Source: Riptortus pedestris (lineage: Eukaryota > Arthropoda > Insecta > Hemiptera > Alydidae). Taken from it: 64,000 nucleotides of DNA. Where the stretch lies: assembly GCA_019009955.1 (NCBI GenBank), contig CM032229.1:192858501-192922500 (forward strand), written 5' to 3'. The notes below the pieces were generated by a model. That model was not told the DNA's origin and did no database searches. It saw nothing but the letters and a program-made list of their open reading frames with translations. A program made the translations under genes and the position numbers. This document shows positions 1 through 10,399 of this stretch, piece after piece. Position 1 is the first letter of the stretch. Every line of letters starts with the position of its first letter.

Positions 1-118
1 TTTATGTAAAAAGAAAGATCAAGTTCGTTAATGGCTGAAATCTGACCAATGGGAGGGGAATTTTGAAAATTCTAAATATCTCCGTTACTTCAAATTAATA
101 ATAAGCTGTTATATCACG
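1..118 (-). repeat. HPTA fragment, middle part
   Basis: AAAGATCAAGTTCGTTAATG and the following G-rich patch are the inverted HPTA centre. Cut by the window start. Confidence 0.7.
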
Positions 119-890
119 AACCACTTCATTACAAGGATGTGAATTAGCATTAATTCTTCTACGATTATAAGCTATATTAAATTTTTTAGGTTTTAACGGG
201 AGCGGGGGTTATAAGAGAAGCTTGAAATAAAAATTTGTGATATTTCATTTTCTGTTCTGTTTTCAGTCACTATTGGTCTTTGTACCGTATCAAGAGAAAG
301 GAAGTTAAATTCAAACATAGTTTGGCAGACAGAATATTTTCTATAATTATGAATTATATATAAAAAAAAAACTACATGCACAGGAGAGGGGAAATATAAA
401 AAAAGTCCGTCACGCAGGGGCTGCGAAACTAAGCAGATTTCCCAAGTGAAGTTTAGTAATAGAGAAATCTGCCCAATAACAAGTGTAGTAGTAAGGGATC
501 TCTAAACTTATTCACGAGGGACGAACAGTTACGAAAACGGCCGCCAGAGCTCTCGGCGGAAAGTACCGAACATAGCCGACTCCTGCCGACCACACACAGA
601 ATACAAATGCAAATATCTCGGTTAATATTCAAGATACAGAAAAAATGTATATAACAATATTTATAGTAAATTTAATTTGCAATAAGATTGATTCTGTACA
701 ATTTTTCGGTCCGACGTATAGTAACGGAGATATTTCGAATTTTCGAAAATCCTCCCCTCTAAACCCCCCCCCCCTCCCACTGGTCCGATTTCAGCCGTTA
801 ACGAACTTGATCTTCCTTTTTACATAAAACGACTAAATTCCGAGTTTGGTAACGATCAAACAAAAATTGCGACCGCTAGAGCGGTAACAG

Positions 891-960
<70 letters not shown>

Positions 961-1285
961 AGATATAGATATATATATATACAGTTTTGAACGGACCTCA
1001 TTTTCGTCATCTCCTGGGTAGGATCGATGGACATTTGAAGAAAAATTTCGAAAATTCCGTCATGAGTACAACCTCAATAGCTGATTTTCCTTAAGGGAAA
1101 TCTGCTAATAGTGTGGACAGTGAAGCTTTACATAACAAATAATTGTATTATTAACAAATCCACAGCAACGACGGGTATACATCGGGAAATGTTAAAATAT
1201 TGTGGAAAGTAAAGGCTTGCCAAAAAAATACCATCATCATTAAACCTCAAATGAATTCCCGAGCGAAGCCGGGTACCTTAGCTAG
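119..1285 (+). mobile_element. Helitron Hel-A, copy 1, interrupted by HPTA
   Basis: The left portion is 119-403. The 3' end at 1109-1285 has the hairpin CCCGAGCGAAGCCGGG, an 11-base spacer and terminal CTAG followed by T, as in canonical Helitrons. HPTA occupies 404-1108. Comparison with the uninterrupted sequence at 26895-26960 shows the join. No Rep/helicase coding: non-autonomous. Confidence 0.8.
404..1108 (+). mobile_element. HPTA element, full copy
   Basis: Shows every part of the family in order: AGTCCGTCACGCAGGGG with hairpin, arm AAGCAGATTTCCC, inverted arm GAAATCTGCC, a TTAATATTCAAGATA block, ATCTCGGTTAATATT, a C-rich patch (762-775), CCGCTAGAGCGG, (TA)n with GATATA variants (896-984), TTGAACGGACCTCATTTTCG, and the 3' palindrome ending CTGCTAA. 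Inserted in Hel-A between A and T with no target duplication. No ORF of significance. Confidence 0.85.
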
Positions 1286-3400
1286 TATATATATATATAT
1301 ATATATATATATTGAACGGACCTCCTTTCTGGTCATCTCCTGTGAAGAAATTTACGAAAATGGCGTCACGTGTACGACCTCAACAGCTCCTTCCTGAGAT
1401 TGGGGAGCGTATTCCTGTCAACTTGTGACGCCATGCATGCCCACACACACACAGACCCGTTAGTTGAAGCGGGAGCCAATACTCAACCTTCTCCTAACCT
1501 ATTCTTCCTAAGTCAGAATGGACAACCAACTTCCTCTTCTGGGCAATCAATAGAAGTCATATATAACATGAAACCTGTTTGTCAAATTCCACAAACCAGA
1601 CAATAGAAATGGGGTTCGTGTGGCAACTTGTATAAATATTCATTTTCTAGAATGGCTCGCACTAAGACTACTTTAGTTTGCTAACAGCCAAGGATAGATC
1701 AGGGCAGAACCTTCATTGACAGATCTCCAATCAGTCAATCAGAACCACATATCCCTGAAATTGATTTTATACATAAAGCTATTGTTATGTACAATCGGTA
1801 AGTGGCACTTGTTGATTGTAGAAGAAATAAATGGGTCAATGATTATGTTGTTTGCTTTGACTGTCTCTTGAATCGTATTAGCTCTTGCAAATAGTGTCGG
1901 CATTATTGGGTTTCTGATAAAGGTCTGATTAATGTATCAGCCATGCTCTGTTCTTTAGCAGATTTCCCTAAGGGAAATATATATATATATATATAAAATT
2001 GTAACCTCTGTCTGTACGTAGATTTTTTTCGCGAAATTTCACAATAACTTTTCGTTTCACATGTCATAGACACCATGTCTGCATTTTGTTTCTTTCGTGT
2101 ATGTTTGTTTGTTTGTTAATTTTCACGCATAAACGGCTGAACCGAATTTTATGAAACTTGGTATGTTTATTACTACTAACCCAACTTAGACTTTAGGCTA
2201 TATTAATTTTCTCTGAGACGAACAGGAGTGGGGGTTATAAGGGAAGCCTGAAATTAAAAATAGCGATATTTCGTTTTCTATTGGTTTTTCGGCAAATATG
2301 CACATAACAAAAGTTGTTTATTTTGTTATTTAAAATAACTTTCGTTATATTCACTTTTGTCGTGTACCAAGTATAAACGAGATATACACTGAAAGCTAAA
2401 ACGGTAGCCGACAAATGTATTTGGCACTAACGATTGAACGTAACTTGATAAAACTCGGCATGTGAATTAGCATTAATTCTTCCATGATTATAAGCTTTAT
2501 TAAATTTTTTGTGGGCAGTGAAGCCTTACATAACAAATAATTTTATTATTAACAAATCCATAGCAACGACGGGTATATATCGGGAAATGTTAAAATATTG
2601 TGGAAAGTAGAAGCTTGCCAAAAAAAATACCATCATCATTAAACCTCAAATGAGTTCCCGAGCGAAGCCGGGTACTTTAGCTAGTCTAGTATATATAATT
2701 TTGAACGGACCTCCTTTCTGGTCATCTCCTGTGAAGGATCAATGGACATTTGAAGAAATTTACGAAAATGGCGTCACGTGTACGACCTGAATAGCTCCTT
2801 CCTGAGATTGGGGAGCGTATTCCTGTCAACTTGTGACGCCATGCATGCCCACACACACACAGACCGGTTAGTTGAAGCGGGAGCCAATACTCAACCTTCT
2901 CCTAACCAATTCTTCCTTCAGTCAGAATGGACAACCAACTCCCTCTTCTGGGCAATCAATAGAAGTCATATATAACATGAAACCTGTTTGTCAAATTCCA
3001 CAAACCAGACAATAGAAATGGGGTTCGTGTGGCAACTTGTATAAATATTCATTTTCTAGAATGGCTCGCACTAACAGACTACTTTAGTTTGCTAACATCT
3101 AGTAGGAAAGGATAGATCAGGGCTGACCCTTCATTGACAGATCTCCTCCAATCAGAATCACATATTCCTGAAATTGATTTTATACATAAAGCTATTGTTA
3201 TGTAAAATCGGTAAGTGGCACTTGTTGAGTGTAGAAGAAATAAATGGGTCAATGATTATGTTGTTTGCTTTGGCTGTCTCTTGAATCGTATTAGCTCTTG
3301 CAAATAGTGTCGGCATTATTGGGTTTCTGATAAAGGTCTGATTAATGTATCAGCCATGCTCTGTTCTTTAGCAGATTTCCCTAAGGGAAATATATATATA
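1109..3400 (+). repeat. 1.4-kb tandem duplication
   Basis: The Hel-A 3' end plus the following 670-700 bp (about 1109-1985) recur at about 2509-3393, offset about 1.4 kb, with few substitutions and one 23-base difference near 2738. Each duplicated part begins with a diverged HPTA 3' module, includes a (CA)n run with GACGCCATGCATGCCCACAC, and ends at AGCAGATTTCCCTAAGGGAA. Short ORFs in the two copies (1370-1606, 2778-2975) differ by frameshift and look non-coding. Confidence 0.75.
2003..2684 (+). mobile_element. Helitron Hel-A, copy 2
   Basis: Contains the Helitron 5'-region motif AAACGGCTGAACCGAATTTT, a GGAGTGGGGGTTATAAGG block, and the 3' end CCCGAGCGAAGCCGGG ... CTAG at 2681-2684 followed by T. 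The probable 5' start is TCTGTCTGTACG at 2007. About 680 bp; non-autonomous. Confidence 0.85.
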
Positions 3401-4171
3401 TATGTGAGTATGTCTGTTAACACTCTAGAGATCGCAATTTTTGTTTCATTGTTACCAAACTCGATATTTAATCGTTTTATGTAGTAAGAAAGATGAGATT
3501 CGGTAATGGCTGAAATCGGAATAGGGCAGGGGGTTTTTCGAAATTTCGTCCTGTCTCCTTTACGGCGGATCGAAAAAGTTTATAGAACCAATCTTATTGC
3601 ACATTAAATGTACTATACATTTATTCTCTATCTTCAATATTAATCAATATATTTACATTATTCAAATTTCAGCTTTCAGCGAACTCCCGACTTCTACTCA
3701 CGTTACATAAACAATACTCGGATAAGTAATAAACCATATTGTTCATAGCTTAAATACCAAATATTGTGTTCAAGAGACCTTTATTATACGAGATGCATGC
3801 AAATATGTTCTGTGGACCATCCCCCCCCCCTCCCCTGCTTAAGTCCAAGGACTATTAAAATTTGATTGATTGAGATACAAATTATTCTGAGTCGTTATAA
3901 ATTACAGTACTAGATATGGTAAATAGTTTTCAATATAATTAATATCTTATATTCTGATATATTTCAGTAATTGTTTTTCTATCCGGTAAGAGGTTGGAAG
4001 ACTTGTTTGTTTATATTTCAGATGCTTCCCGTCGGGTGAGATCTTATTGTCGTTGGCATTTATTCACTTAATATTTACGATGGTTTTGTGTTAACAGTAT
4101 GAAGATTTATCTATTGTTAACCTTCACGAGGGTAATCTGCTTAGTTTACGCAGCCCCTGCGTGACGGACTT
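3400..4171 (-). mobile_element. HPTA element, lacking the 3' module
   Basis: Inverted copy from CTGTTAACACTCTAGAG to CTGCGTGACGGACTT. Belongs to the long-5' subfamily with GACGGGAAGC and an ATTTTAGTAGTCC block. The palindromic 3' end is replaced by the duplicated segment to its left. Confidence 0.75.
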
Positions 4172-4299
4172 ATAACACTGACAGATAATGTTAGCTCCAC
4201 TATTCTATTAGTTCACCATCGCTTCTCATGTATCCTCAGTGCTGTTCCTCAACAGCTACAAATGTTTTTTACAATGCTCTTTTCCCCTGACCATCAGCC

Positions 4300-4370
4300 G
4301 AGATTTATCTATTATATCAACCTCACTTGGGAAATCTGCTTAGTTTACGCAGCCCCTGCGTGACGGACTT
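4300..4370 (-). repeat. HPTA 5'-end fragment
   Basis: TGGGAAATCTGCTTAGTTTA then CGCAGCCCCTGCGTGACGGA: the inverted HPTA 5' end only. Confidence 0.7.
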
Positions 4371-4714
4371 TTCTAGCCGACATCAGTTGACCCTTGTCCA
4401 TTTCCTGTTTGGTGCATCCATTGCGATATCTTGATATCCAGAATGCCACACCGGACTTGCATGTTAGATAATAGCTCGGATTGAGTTGACCTTTGCTTCT
4501 GCCTGCTTTAAATTACCCATAGCTATAATAGATTTGCTCTATTTATAGGCCCGAGTCTCTGTACGTCACTAGTTATATTTAGAAGATATACTACAAGTCA
4601 CTGTGGCACAGGTGCCTAACACCTCTTCACTTAGCTCCTTTTGGCGTACAGCTAACATTTGTAGGGCACACATTCTAGGAAGGGACATTGGTCAATCTTA
4701 TGTATACTTTCTGC
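4371..4714. other. unassigned sequence
   Basis: No ORF, repeat match or motif recognised. Moderate GC for the window. Possibly unique intergenic or intronic DNA. Confidence 0.4.
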
Positions 4715-5264
4715 AATTGAGGTCGTACTCGTGACGCGATTTTCAAAATTTTTTCTCCAATGTCCATCGATCCTATCTGATGACGAAGAAGAGATCCGTT
4801 CAAAATTTTATATATATATTTGTATATTTGTCTGTTAAAGCTCTAGCGGTCGTAATTATTGTTTAGTAGCCACCAAACTCGATATGTATGTTTTATGTAA
4901 AAAGAAAGATCAACTTCGTTAACAGCTGGAATCGGACTTCGGCAGGGGGAGTTTAGGGGAGGAATTTCGAAAATTCTTAATATTTCCGTTAATATGTGCC
5001 GGATCGAAAAATTGTATAGAACCAATCTTATTGCAAATTTAATGTTCTATAAATGTTGTTACGCACATTTTTTCATTATATTTAATATTAGACGAGATAT
5101 ATGCAATTTTGTTTTAGTTTTCGGCTTTCAATAAACCCCCACTTCTACTCATGCCATATTAACAATACGCTGATATATTATGAAGAACTTTATTTGTCTT
5201 GAGATAAATGCAAATACATGACGCAAGTGGGAATCTACTTAATTAACGCTGCCCTGACGGACTT
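4715..5264 (-). mobile_element. HPTA element, short-5' subfamily
   Basis: Runs from the GTCGTACTCGTGACGCGATT module to a diverged GCCCTGACGGACTT 5' end. Only a short TA tract. The minus-strand ORF in it arises from repeat sequence. Confidence 0.75.
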
Positions 5265-5279
5265 TTGTTTTATTTTTAA

Positions 5280-5475
5280 TTTATAAATATCCTTCATTGT
5301 TTTATTACAAATAACAAAAAGAAACATAAATATTTCCTATTTAAATAGAAGATTGATGGATAAATACAAGTGACTCTAGGTTAGCTGTCATATAGCACCT
5401 TAGTGAATAATAAATATTTTATAAATTCACATATTTAGGTGACCTAACTAGCTAATAATATTAACAAATATAGAA
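5280..5475 (+). repeat. unclassified dispersed repeat, copy 1
   Basis: ACAAAAAGAAACATAA, AACTAGAAG-like, GGCTGTCATAT-like and AGCTAATAATATTAACAA blocks occur in the same order at 53215-53395. About 195 bp, AT-rich, ends undefined. Confidence 0.55.
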
Positions 5476-5505
5476 TTGTTTTATTTGAAGTGTCAATATG
5501 TTGAC

Positions 5506-5854
5506 AGGTTGAATAGTTGTGAGGATATTTCAAATGTTCGAACCCCCCCCCTCTCCCACTGGTCGATTTCAGTCATTAACAAACTTTTTTTTATTTATTT
5601 ATTTACGCCCACTTTATGCTACTGTGGCTAATTGCGAATTAACAAACTTGATCTGTATGTTTATCTAAAACGACTAAATATCAAGCTTGGTAACTATCAA
5701 ACAATAATTGCGACCGCTAGAGCGGTAACAGATATTATATGTAATTTTGAACGGATGTCGATTTCGTCATCTCCTAGGTACGAGTGAAAATGTCGATAAT
5801 CGCGTCATGAACATGACCTCAATAGCTGATTTCCCTTAAGGGAAATGAGCTAAA
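5506..5854 (+). mobile_element. HPTA 3' half with SINE remnant
   Basis: C-rich patch through CTGATTTCCCTTAAGGGAAA and GAGCTAAAA. A 51-bp minus-strand SINE tail (5587-5637) sits inside, flanked by perfect 12-bp duplications ATTAACAAACTT (5575-5586, 5638-5649). Confidence 0.75.
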
Positions 5855-6175
5855 ACTTCTATGAAAACCATATTTGGTATTTAACCTTGGAATGAAGTGT
5901 GGTTCAACTTGTTAATATGAGATTGGTAGGAGTGGGGGTTTACTGAAGGCCGAAAACTGAAATATGGAAATATCTAGGTTAATATTCAATATAGTGAATA
6001 CATGTGCATAACAACTTTTATAGAACATTATATTTGCAATATGACTATATAAATGGTTTTAAACGGTGCTCAGTTTCGTCTTCTCGTGGGTAGAATCGAT
6101 GGAGATTTGAAGATATTTTCGACAATCGCGTCATGAGCATGACCTCAATAGCAGAATTCCCTAAATGACTATTCA
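5855..6175 (+). mobile_element. HPTA deletion derivative
   Basis: The GGAGTGGGGGTTTACTGAAG and GGTTAATATTCAATATAG blocks join directly to a diverged 3' module (AAACGGTGCTCAGTTTCG) without the C-rich patch or TA tract. Confidence 0.65.
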
Positions 6176-6564
6176 CGCCAACATTAGTCGTCCTTGTGAC
6201 TTCGGTCCTTCGAAAATGGTATCAGATCTAGGTGTCTATTGTTTATAAGTTGGGCAATAGAATGTGGCAGATTTGCCTGCTGATCTGATGGCTGTCGGTT
6301 GCAAAATGAATGACGTAGTATGCTTGGGTGAACAGCTGATTGCACTGATATTTACCGATGGTGGGTTCGTCAGCTGATCATAGATGCTCGTCACCCAACA
6401 CCCTCATTAAACTAAACACATCCCATTCACACCTCATCTAATATATCATCTATTCTTTATTTCTTCTCCTCAACCCTACGTAAACAGGAATAGAAGTCTA
6501 CGATTCATGAGTCTTTTAGTGATATAGTTGACTTAAATAAAAATTGTGTGTGTAGAAATAGGCT
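6176..6564. other. unassigned sequence
   Basis: Higher GC than its flanks. No repeat or coding match seen. Ends at the TTAA of the piggyBac-like MITE. Confidence 0.35.
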
Positions 6565-6885
6565 TTAACCCACCCTCAGGCTCGTCCGGCCTGAGATGTT
6601 AGAATAGCACTTATTCCTCAGGATATCGACGAACGTCCGAACAGAATACATAGGATTATTTTTAGCGAAATGAACGTTTGCAATAAATATATCTTGGGAA
6701 AAAAAAACTAGGATGCAGTCGGCCTCTCAAGCCAGCTAGGACCCAGACGAGCCTGATGAAGGATGACTAATGTAGATGATTCTAAGGACGAACACGAATC
6801 AGGAAGATATTAGGAACAGCTGTCTCACAGATGCAGAGGTGGGGTGTCAGAAAGTGTGCCTCTCAGGCCAACTGCGGAGGGTTAA
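6565..6885. mobile_element. piggyBac-like MITE flanked by TTAA
   Basis: Begins TTAACCCACCCTCAGG at 6565 and ends CTGCGGAGGGTTAA at 6885. TTAA duplication with CCC...GGG ends is the piggyBac signature. GGCCTGAGA near the left end and its inverse CTCTCAGGCC near the right are probable transposase-binding subterminal repeats. 321 bp including the TTAAs; no transposase. Confidence 0.65.
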
Positions 6886-6944
6886 TTGGGGCGGAATCCC
6901 TAAAATAAGAATATCACTTAATATTCTTATTAGAGAGGGGAAAA

Positions 6945-7358
6945 GTTTGTCACGCAGGAGCTGCGTAAACTAAGCAGATTTCCCACGTAAAGTTATACAA
7001 TAGAGAAATCTCCATACGAGAGCCGAGCAGTTACGGAAACGGCCGAACTAGCTTTTGGCGGGAAACTCACTCGTGCGTTATCCGCCTACATTTAATAAAA
7101 ATGCAAATATCTCGGTTAATATTCAAGATAGAGAATAAATGTATAGAACAATATTTATAGTAAATTTAATTTGCAATAAGATTGGTTCTATACAATATTT
7201 CGATCACGTATGGTAACAGAGATATTTCAAATTTTTGAAAATCCCCCTCCCACTGGTCCGATTTTAGCCATTAAGGAATTTGATCTGTCTTTTTGCATAA
7301 AATGTTTAAATATCGAGATTGTTAACGATCAAAAATTGCGACCGCTAGACCGCTAACA

Positions 7359-7415
<57 letters not shown>

Positions 7416-7524
7416 TTTGAACGGACTTCATTTTCGTCATCTCCTGGGTAGGATCGATGGACATTTGAAGACATTTTTTGAAAATCGCGTCATGAGTACG
7501 ACCTCAATAGCAGATTTCCCTTAA
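6945..7524 (+). mobile_element. HPTA element, nearly full
   Basis: Diverged 5' end (GTTTGTCACGCAGGAGCTGC), arms, short C-rich patch, long (TA)n at 7363-7412, 3' module. The terminal palindrome is cut in half at TTTCCCTTAA. Confidence 0.8.
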
Positions 7525-7529
7525 TTACA

Positions 7530-8290
7530 AATAACTTACTTAATACTTGAGATACGAAGTCATGCATAGAACAACAATTGTAAAATATCAATAGTTTAAC
7601 AAGATTGTTAAATACACCCCCCCCCCCCCTAAACCTCCAAGAACAAATATGATTATTGTTGACTGAACAATGTATTGTTATGATTTGTGTTGACTGAAAC
7701 GGCTAAATATCGAGTATGGTATGGATCTGATAAACGTTTTCCAGATAAGAATGTAAAATCCTAATTGGTGACGTCATGGCACAACGAATTTGCATATATC
7801 TCAGAAAGTAAAAGTTTGATGAAAACCATATTTGGTCTATAACCTTGGAATAAACTGGTTTATGACATAATAGCTTATTGTTAATATGACATGAGTAGGA
7901 GTGGGGGTTTATTAATGGCCGAAAACTAAAATATGGAAATATCTAGGTTAATATTCAATATAAAGTAAACATGTATATAACGACACTTATAGAACATTAC
8001 ATTTGCAATAAGATTGATTGTATATGATTTTTCGATCCGACGCAAATAACGGAGATACTTTGAATTTTTTGGAATTCCTCCTCTAAATCCACGTTGTTCC
8101 TGGGCCGACTTCACCCAATTACAAATATTATCTTTTGTGTTTACTAAAACTGTTAAATATTTTGAAATTAGATCATAAAATATTAATTAATAGGGGACGC
8201 CTTTTGTCCTATTTCAGCCATTACCCATTTTGATCTCTAATTATACATAAAGAGTTTAAATATCGAGTTCGACAATGATCAAACAATAAC
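7530..8290 (+). repeat. degenerate HPTA-related sequence
   Basis: Contains CGGCTAAATATCGAGT, the GAGTGGGGGTTTATTAATGG block (7900) and ATAACGGAGATAC (8045), scattered and diverged. Also a C run at 7615-7630. No ends. Confidence 0.55.
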
Positions 8291-8799
8291 AGGCAAGCTC
8301 CAATAAATAGTTTACCAATGCGAGAATTTTTGTTTTTGTTGCCTGTTTAAGCCAGCACTTCTTGTGGTTTCGGCTTTAAGTTGGGTTAAACATCAAGTAC
8401 AGGCTCGGCCACCTGTTAATTTCTGATGTCAGTTACGTCATCTCCAGCTCTGGATCGATGGACATATCGATTACAACCTGAATAATTTGATTATACTGCT
8501 TCACTCTAATCCAGGTATATTTTACTTGAAGATCTAGAAGCTCTTCCTTATCTCAATATTTATGAAATATGTAAGAATTTTGCTCTTTTTATTGATTTTA
8601 TTAGTCATCCGTGGTTTCAAAAATTAATCTCATTACAGCAAAAACATAAACATTAGGTTATAATTTTTGGGGAATGACATTTGTTTCCTTATCTCAAGTG
8701 TTTAATGAGTAAATAAAATGATAATTATCTCCGAAGTAACCATTATAAATGAATTTAAGGGTGCTCTAATCATATACTGGTAGGCTAATTGTAGAACAT
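8291..8799. other. unassigned AT-rich sequence with HPTA traces
   Basis: GGATCGATGGACATATCGAT near 8452 is a trace of the HPTA 3' module. Otherwise nothing recognised. Confidence 0.35.
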
Positions 8800-9170
8800 C
8801 AATAGTTTGACAAGATTGGTTCTAAAATATTTATTTTATCTATACTATTCTCGCTATTTAACCGTTTCAGTCCACACTAATGATCATATTTTTTATGGGC
8901 TGAAATCGGACCAGGAATGGGCGGGGGGGGGGGGGTTGTATAATTCAAAATATCTTTCCTATAATGAGTCGGATCGTAAAAGGTTATAGAACCAATATTG
9001 GTAAACTATTGATGCTCTACAATTAATCTTCTATGCATTTTTTCGTTACTCAAATAATAATCTAGTAATTCGTATTTGATTGATTTCAGTCAGAATAGGC
9101 CGTGGGTTGAGATCACTAACAATTCGTGGGAAATCTGCTTGGTTTACGCAGCCCATGCGTGGCGGACATT
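8800..9170 (-). mobile_element. HPTA 5' half
   Basis: Inverted copy with a G run at 8922-8934 (the C-rich patch) and a 5' end reading GCCCATGCGTGGCGGACA. Confidence 0.7.
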
Positions 9171-9272
9171 CAGTTTGGTGATGGAATTCTTAGTTCTTCG
9201 CAGCAAAGAAAATGAAATCTCTTTTAAACTACACAAAACACAAACAAGAAATGTTATTAAAAAAACGATTTA

Positions 9273-9375
9273 TTAATGTCCACTTTTTTTCAACCAATGT
9301 TATCGGGATGGTTGAACTGCAGGTTACCAACCCTTTTCTAGCCTAATGATTTTATTTAATGAATTCCGACACTAA
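9273..9375 (-). repeat. tRNA-SINE 3' part
   Basis: TTAATGTCCACTTTTT...AACCCTTTTCTAGCC...TTATTTAATGAATTCCGACAC: the inverted SINE body without the tRNA head. Confidence 0.6.
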
Positions 9376-9753
9376 ATATATTCCAGAAATGTTAATAGTA
9401 CTTAAAAAAATGTAATTATTACGCTTTAGTCATATGCGTTTATTATTTATTACTTGATTTTCAAGTAGCGAAACATAAAACCCCCCTTGCATATATGACA
9501 TGGGATATCTACTTAGTTTGAACAATAGCAACAAGTTGAAGTTACTTTTAGAGCTTGTATGAGTGTGGACTGCAAGAGCAGCAGTTATGAATGGTGAATG
9601 TGAGATTGCGGGTCACACCTGTTGCACCCCGCACTGCGTCGCCCCCTCCCGATGCTAGCTGGTTCTCTGCTCCTACCGATAGGTTAGGCCTTGTCACGTC
9701 CTATTAAAGTATGCCCGACACTAGTCAATCAAGAGCTAGGATCCTCGGGAGGC
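9376..9753. other. unassigned sequence before the 64-bp array
   Basis: 9376-9530 is AT-rich; 9530-9753 is GC-richer (TGCACCCCGCACTGCGTCGC). No coding or repeat match recognised. Confidence 0.35.
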
Positions 9754-10345
9754 ACTTTTGGTTACATCCGTGAAGAAGACTGCGGTGGAGGCTGCTGTCC
9801 TGGCGGGAAGGGAGGCACTTTTGGCAACATCCGTGGAAGAAGACTGCGGTGGTGGCTGCTGTCTTGGCGGGAAAGGTGGCACTTTTGGCAACATCCGAGG
9901 AAGAAGACTGCGGTGGTGGCTGCTGTCCTGGCGGGAAGGGAGGCACTTTTGGTAACATCCGTGGAAGAAGACTGCGGTGGTGGCTGCTGTCCTGGCGGGA
10001 AGGGAAGCACTTTTGGTAACATCCGTGGAGGAAGACTGCGGTGGTGGCTGCTGTCATGGCGGGAAAGGTGGCACTTTTGGCAACATCCGAGGAAGAGGAC
10101 TGCGGTGGTGGCTGCTGTCCTGGCGGGAAGGGAGGCACTTTTGGTAACATCCGTGGAGGAAGACTGCGATGGTGGCTGCTGTCCTGGCGGGAAGGGAGGC
10201 ACTTTTGGTAACATCCGTGGAAGAAGACTGCGATGGTGGCTGCAGTCCAGGCGGGAAGGGACGCACTTTTAGTAACATCCATGTAAGAAGGCTGCGGTGG
10301 TGGCTGCAGTCCAGGCGGGAAGGGAGGCACTTTTGGCACCCTTGT
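9754..10345. repeat. 64-bp GC-rich minisatellite, about 9 units
   Basis: TGCGGTGG or TGCGATGG recurs at 9781, 9845, 9909, 9973, 10037, 10101, 10165, 10229 and 10293, exactly 64 apart. Each unit contains GGCGGGAAGGGAGGCACTTT and AACATCCGTGGA. Because 64 is not a multiple of 3 and the unit lacks stops in several frames, long overlapping ORFs appear on both strands (up to 290 codons on minus). These are treated as by-products. Confidence 0.9.
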
Positions 10346-10399
10346 TGAAGATAACTGTGAAGAGTTGTTCAGACTTGTTGGCCTGGCAACCAAAAAAAA

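Noticed and set aside
404..1108. HPTA as a terminal-inverted-repeat MITE of a DDE transposon
   Set aside because: The extreme ends (AGTCCGTC and CTGCTAA) are not inverted copies of one another, and two empty-site comparisons show no target duplication; only the inner arms are inverted repeats.
9691..10272. 193-codon plus-strand ORF
   Set aside because: Same minisatellite, frame-cycling by-product of a 64-bp unit.
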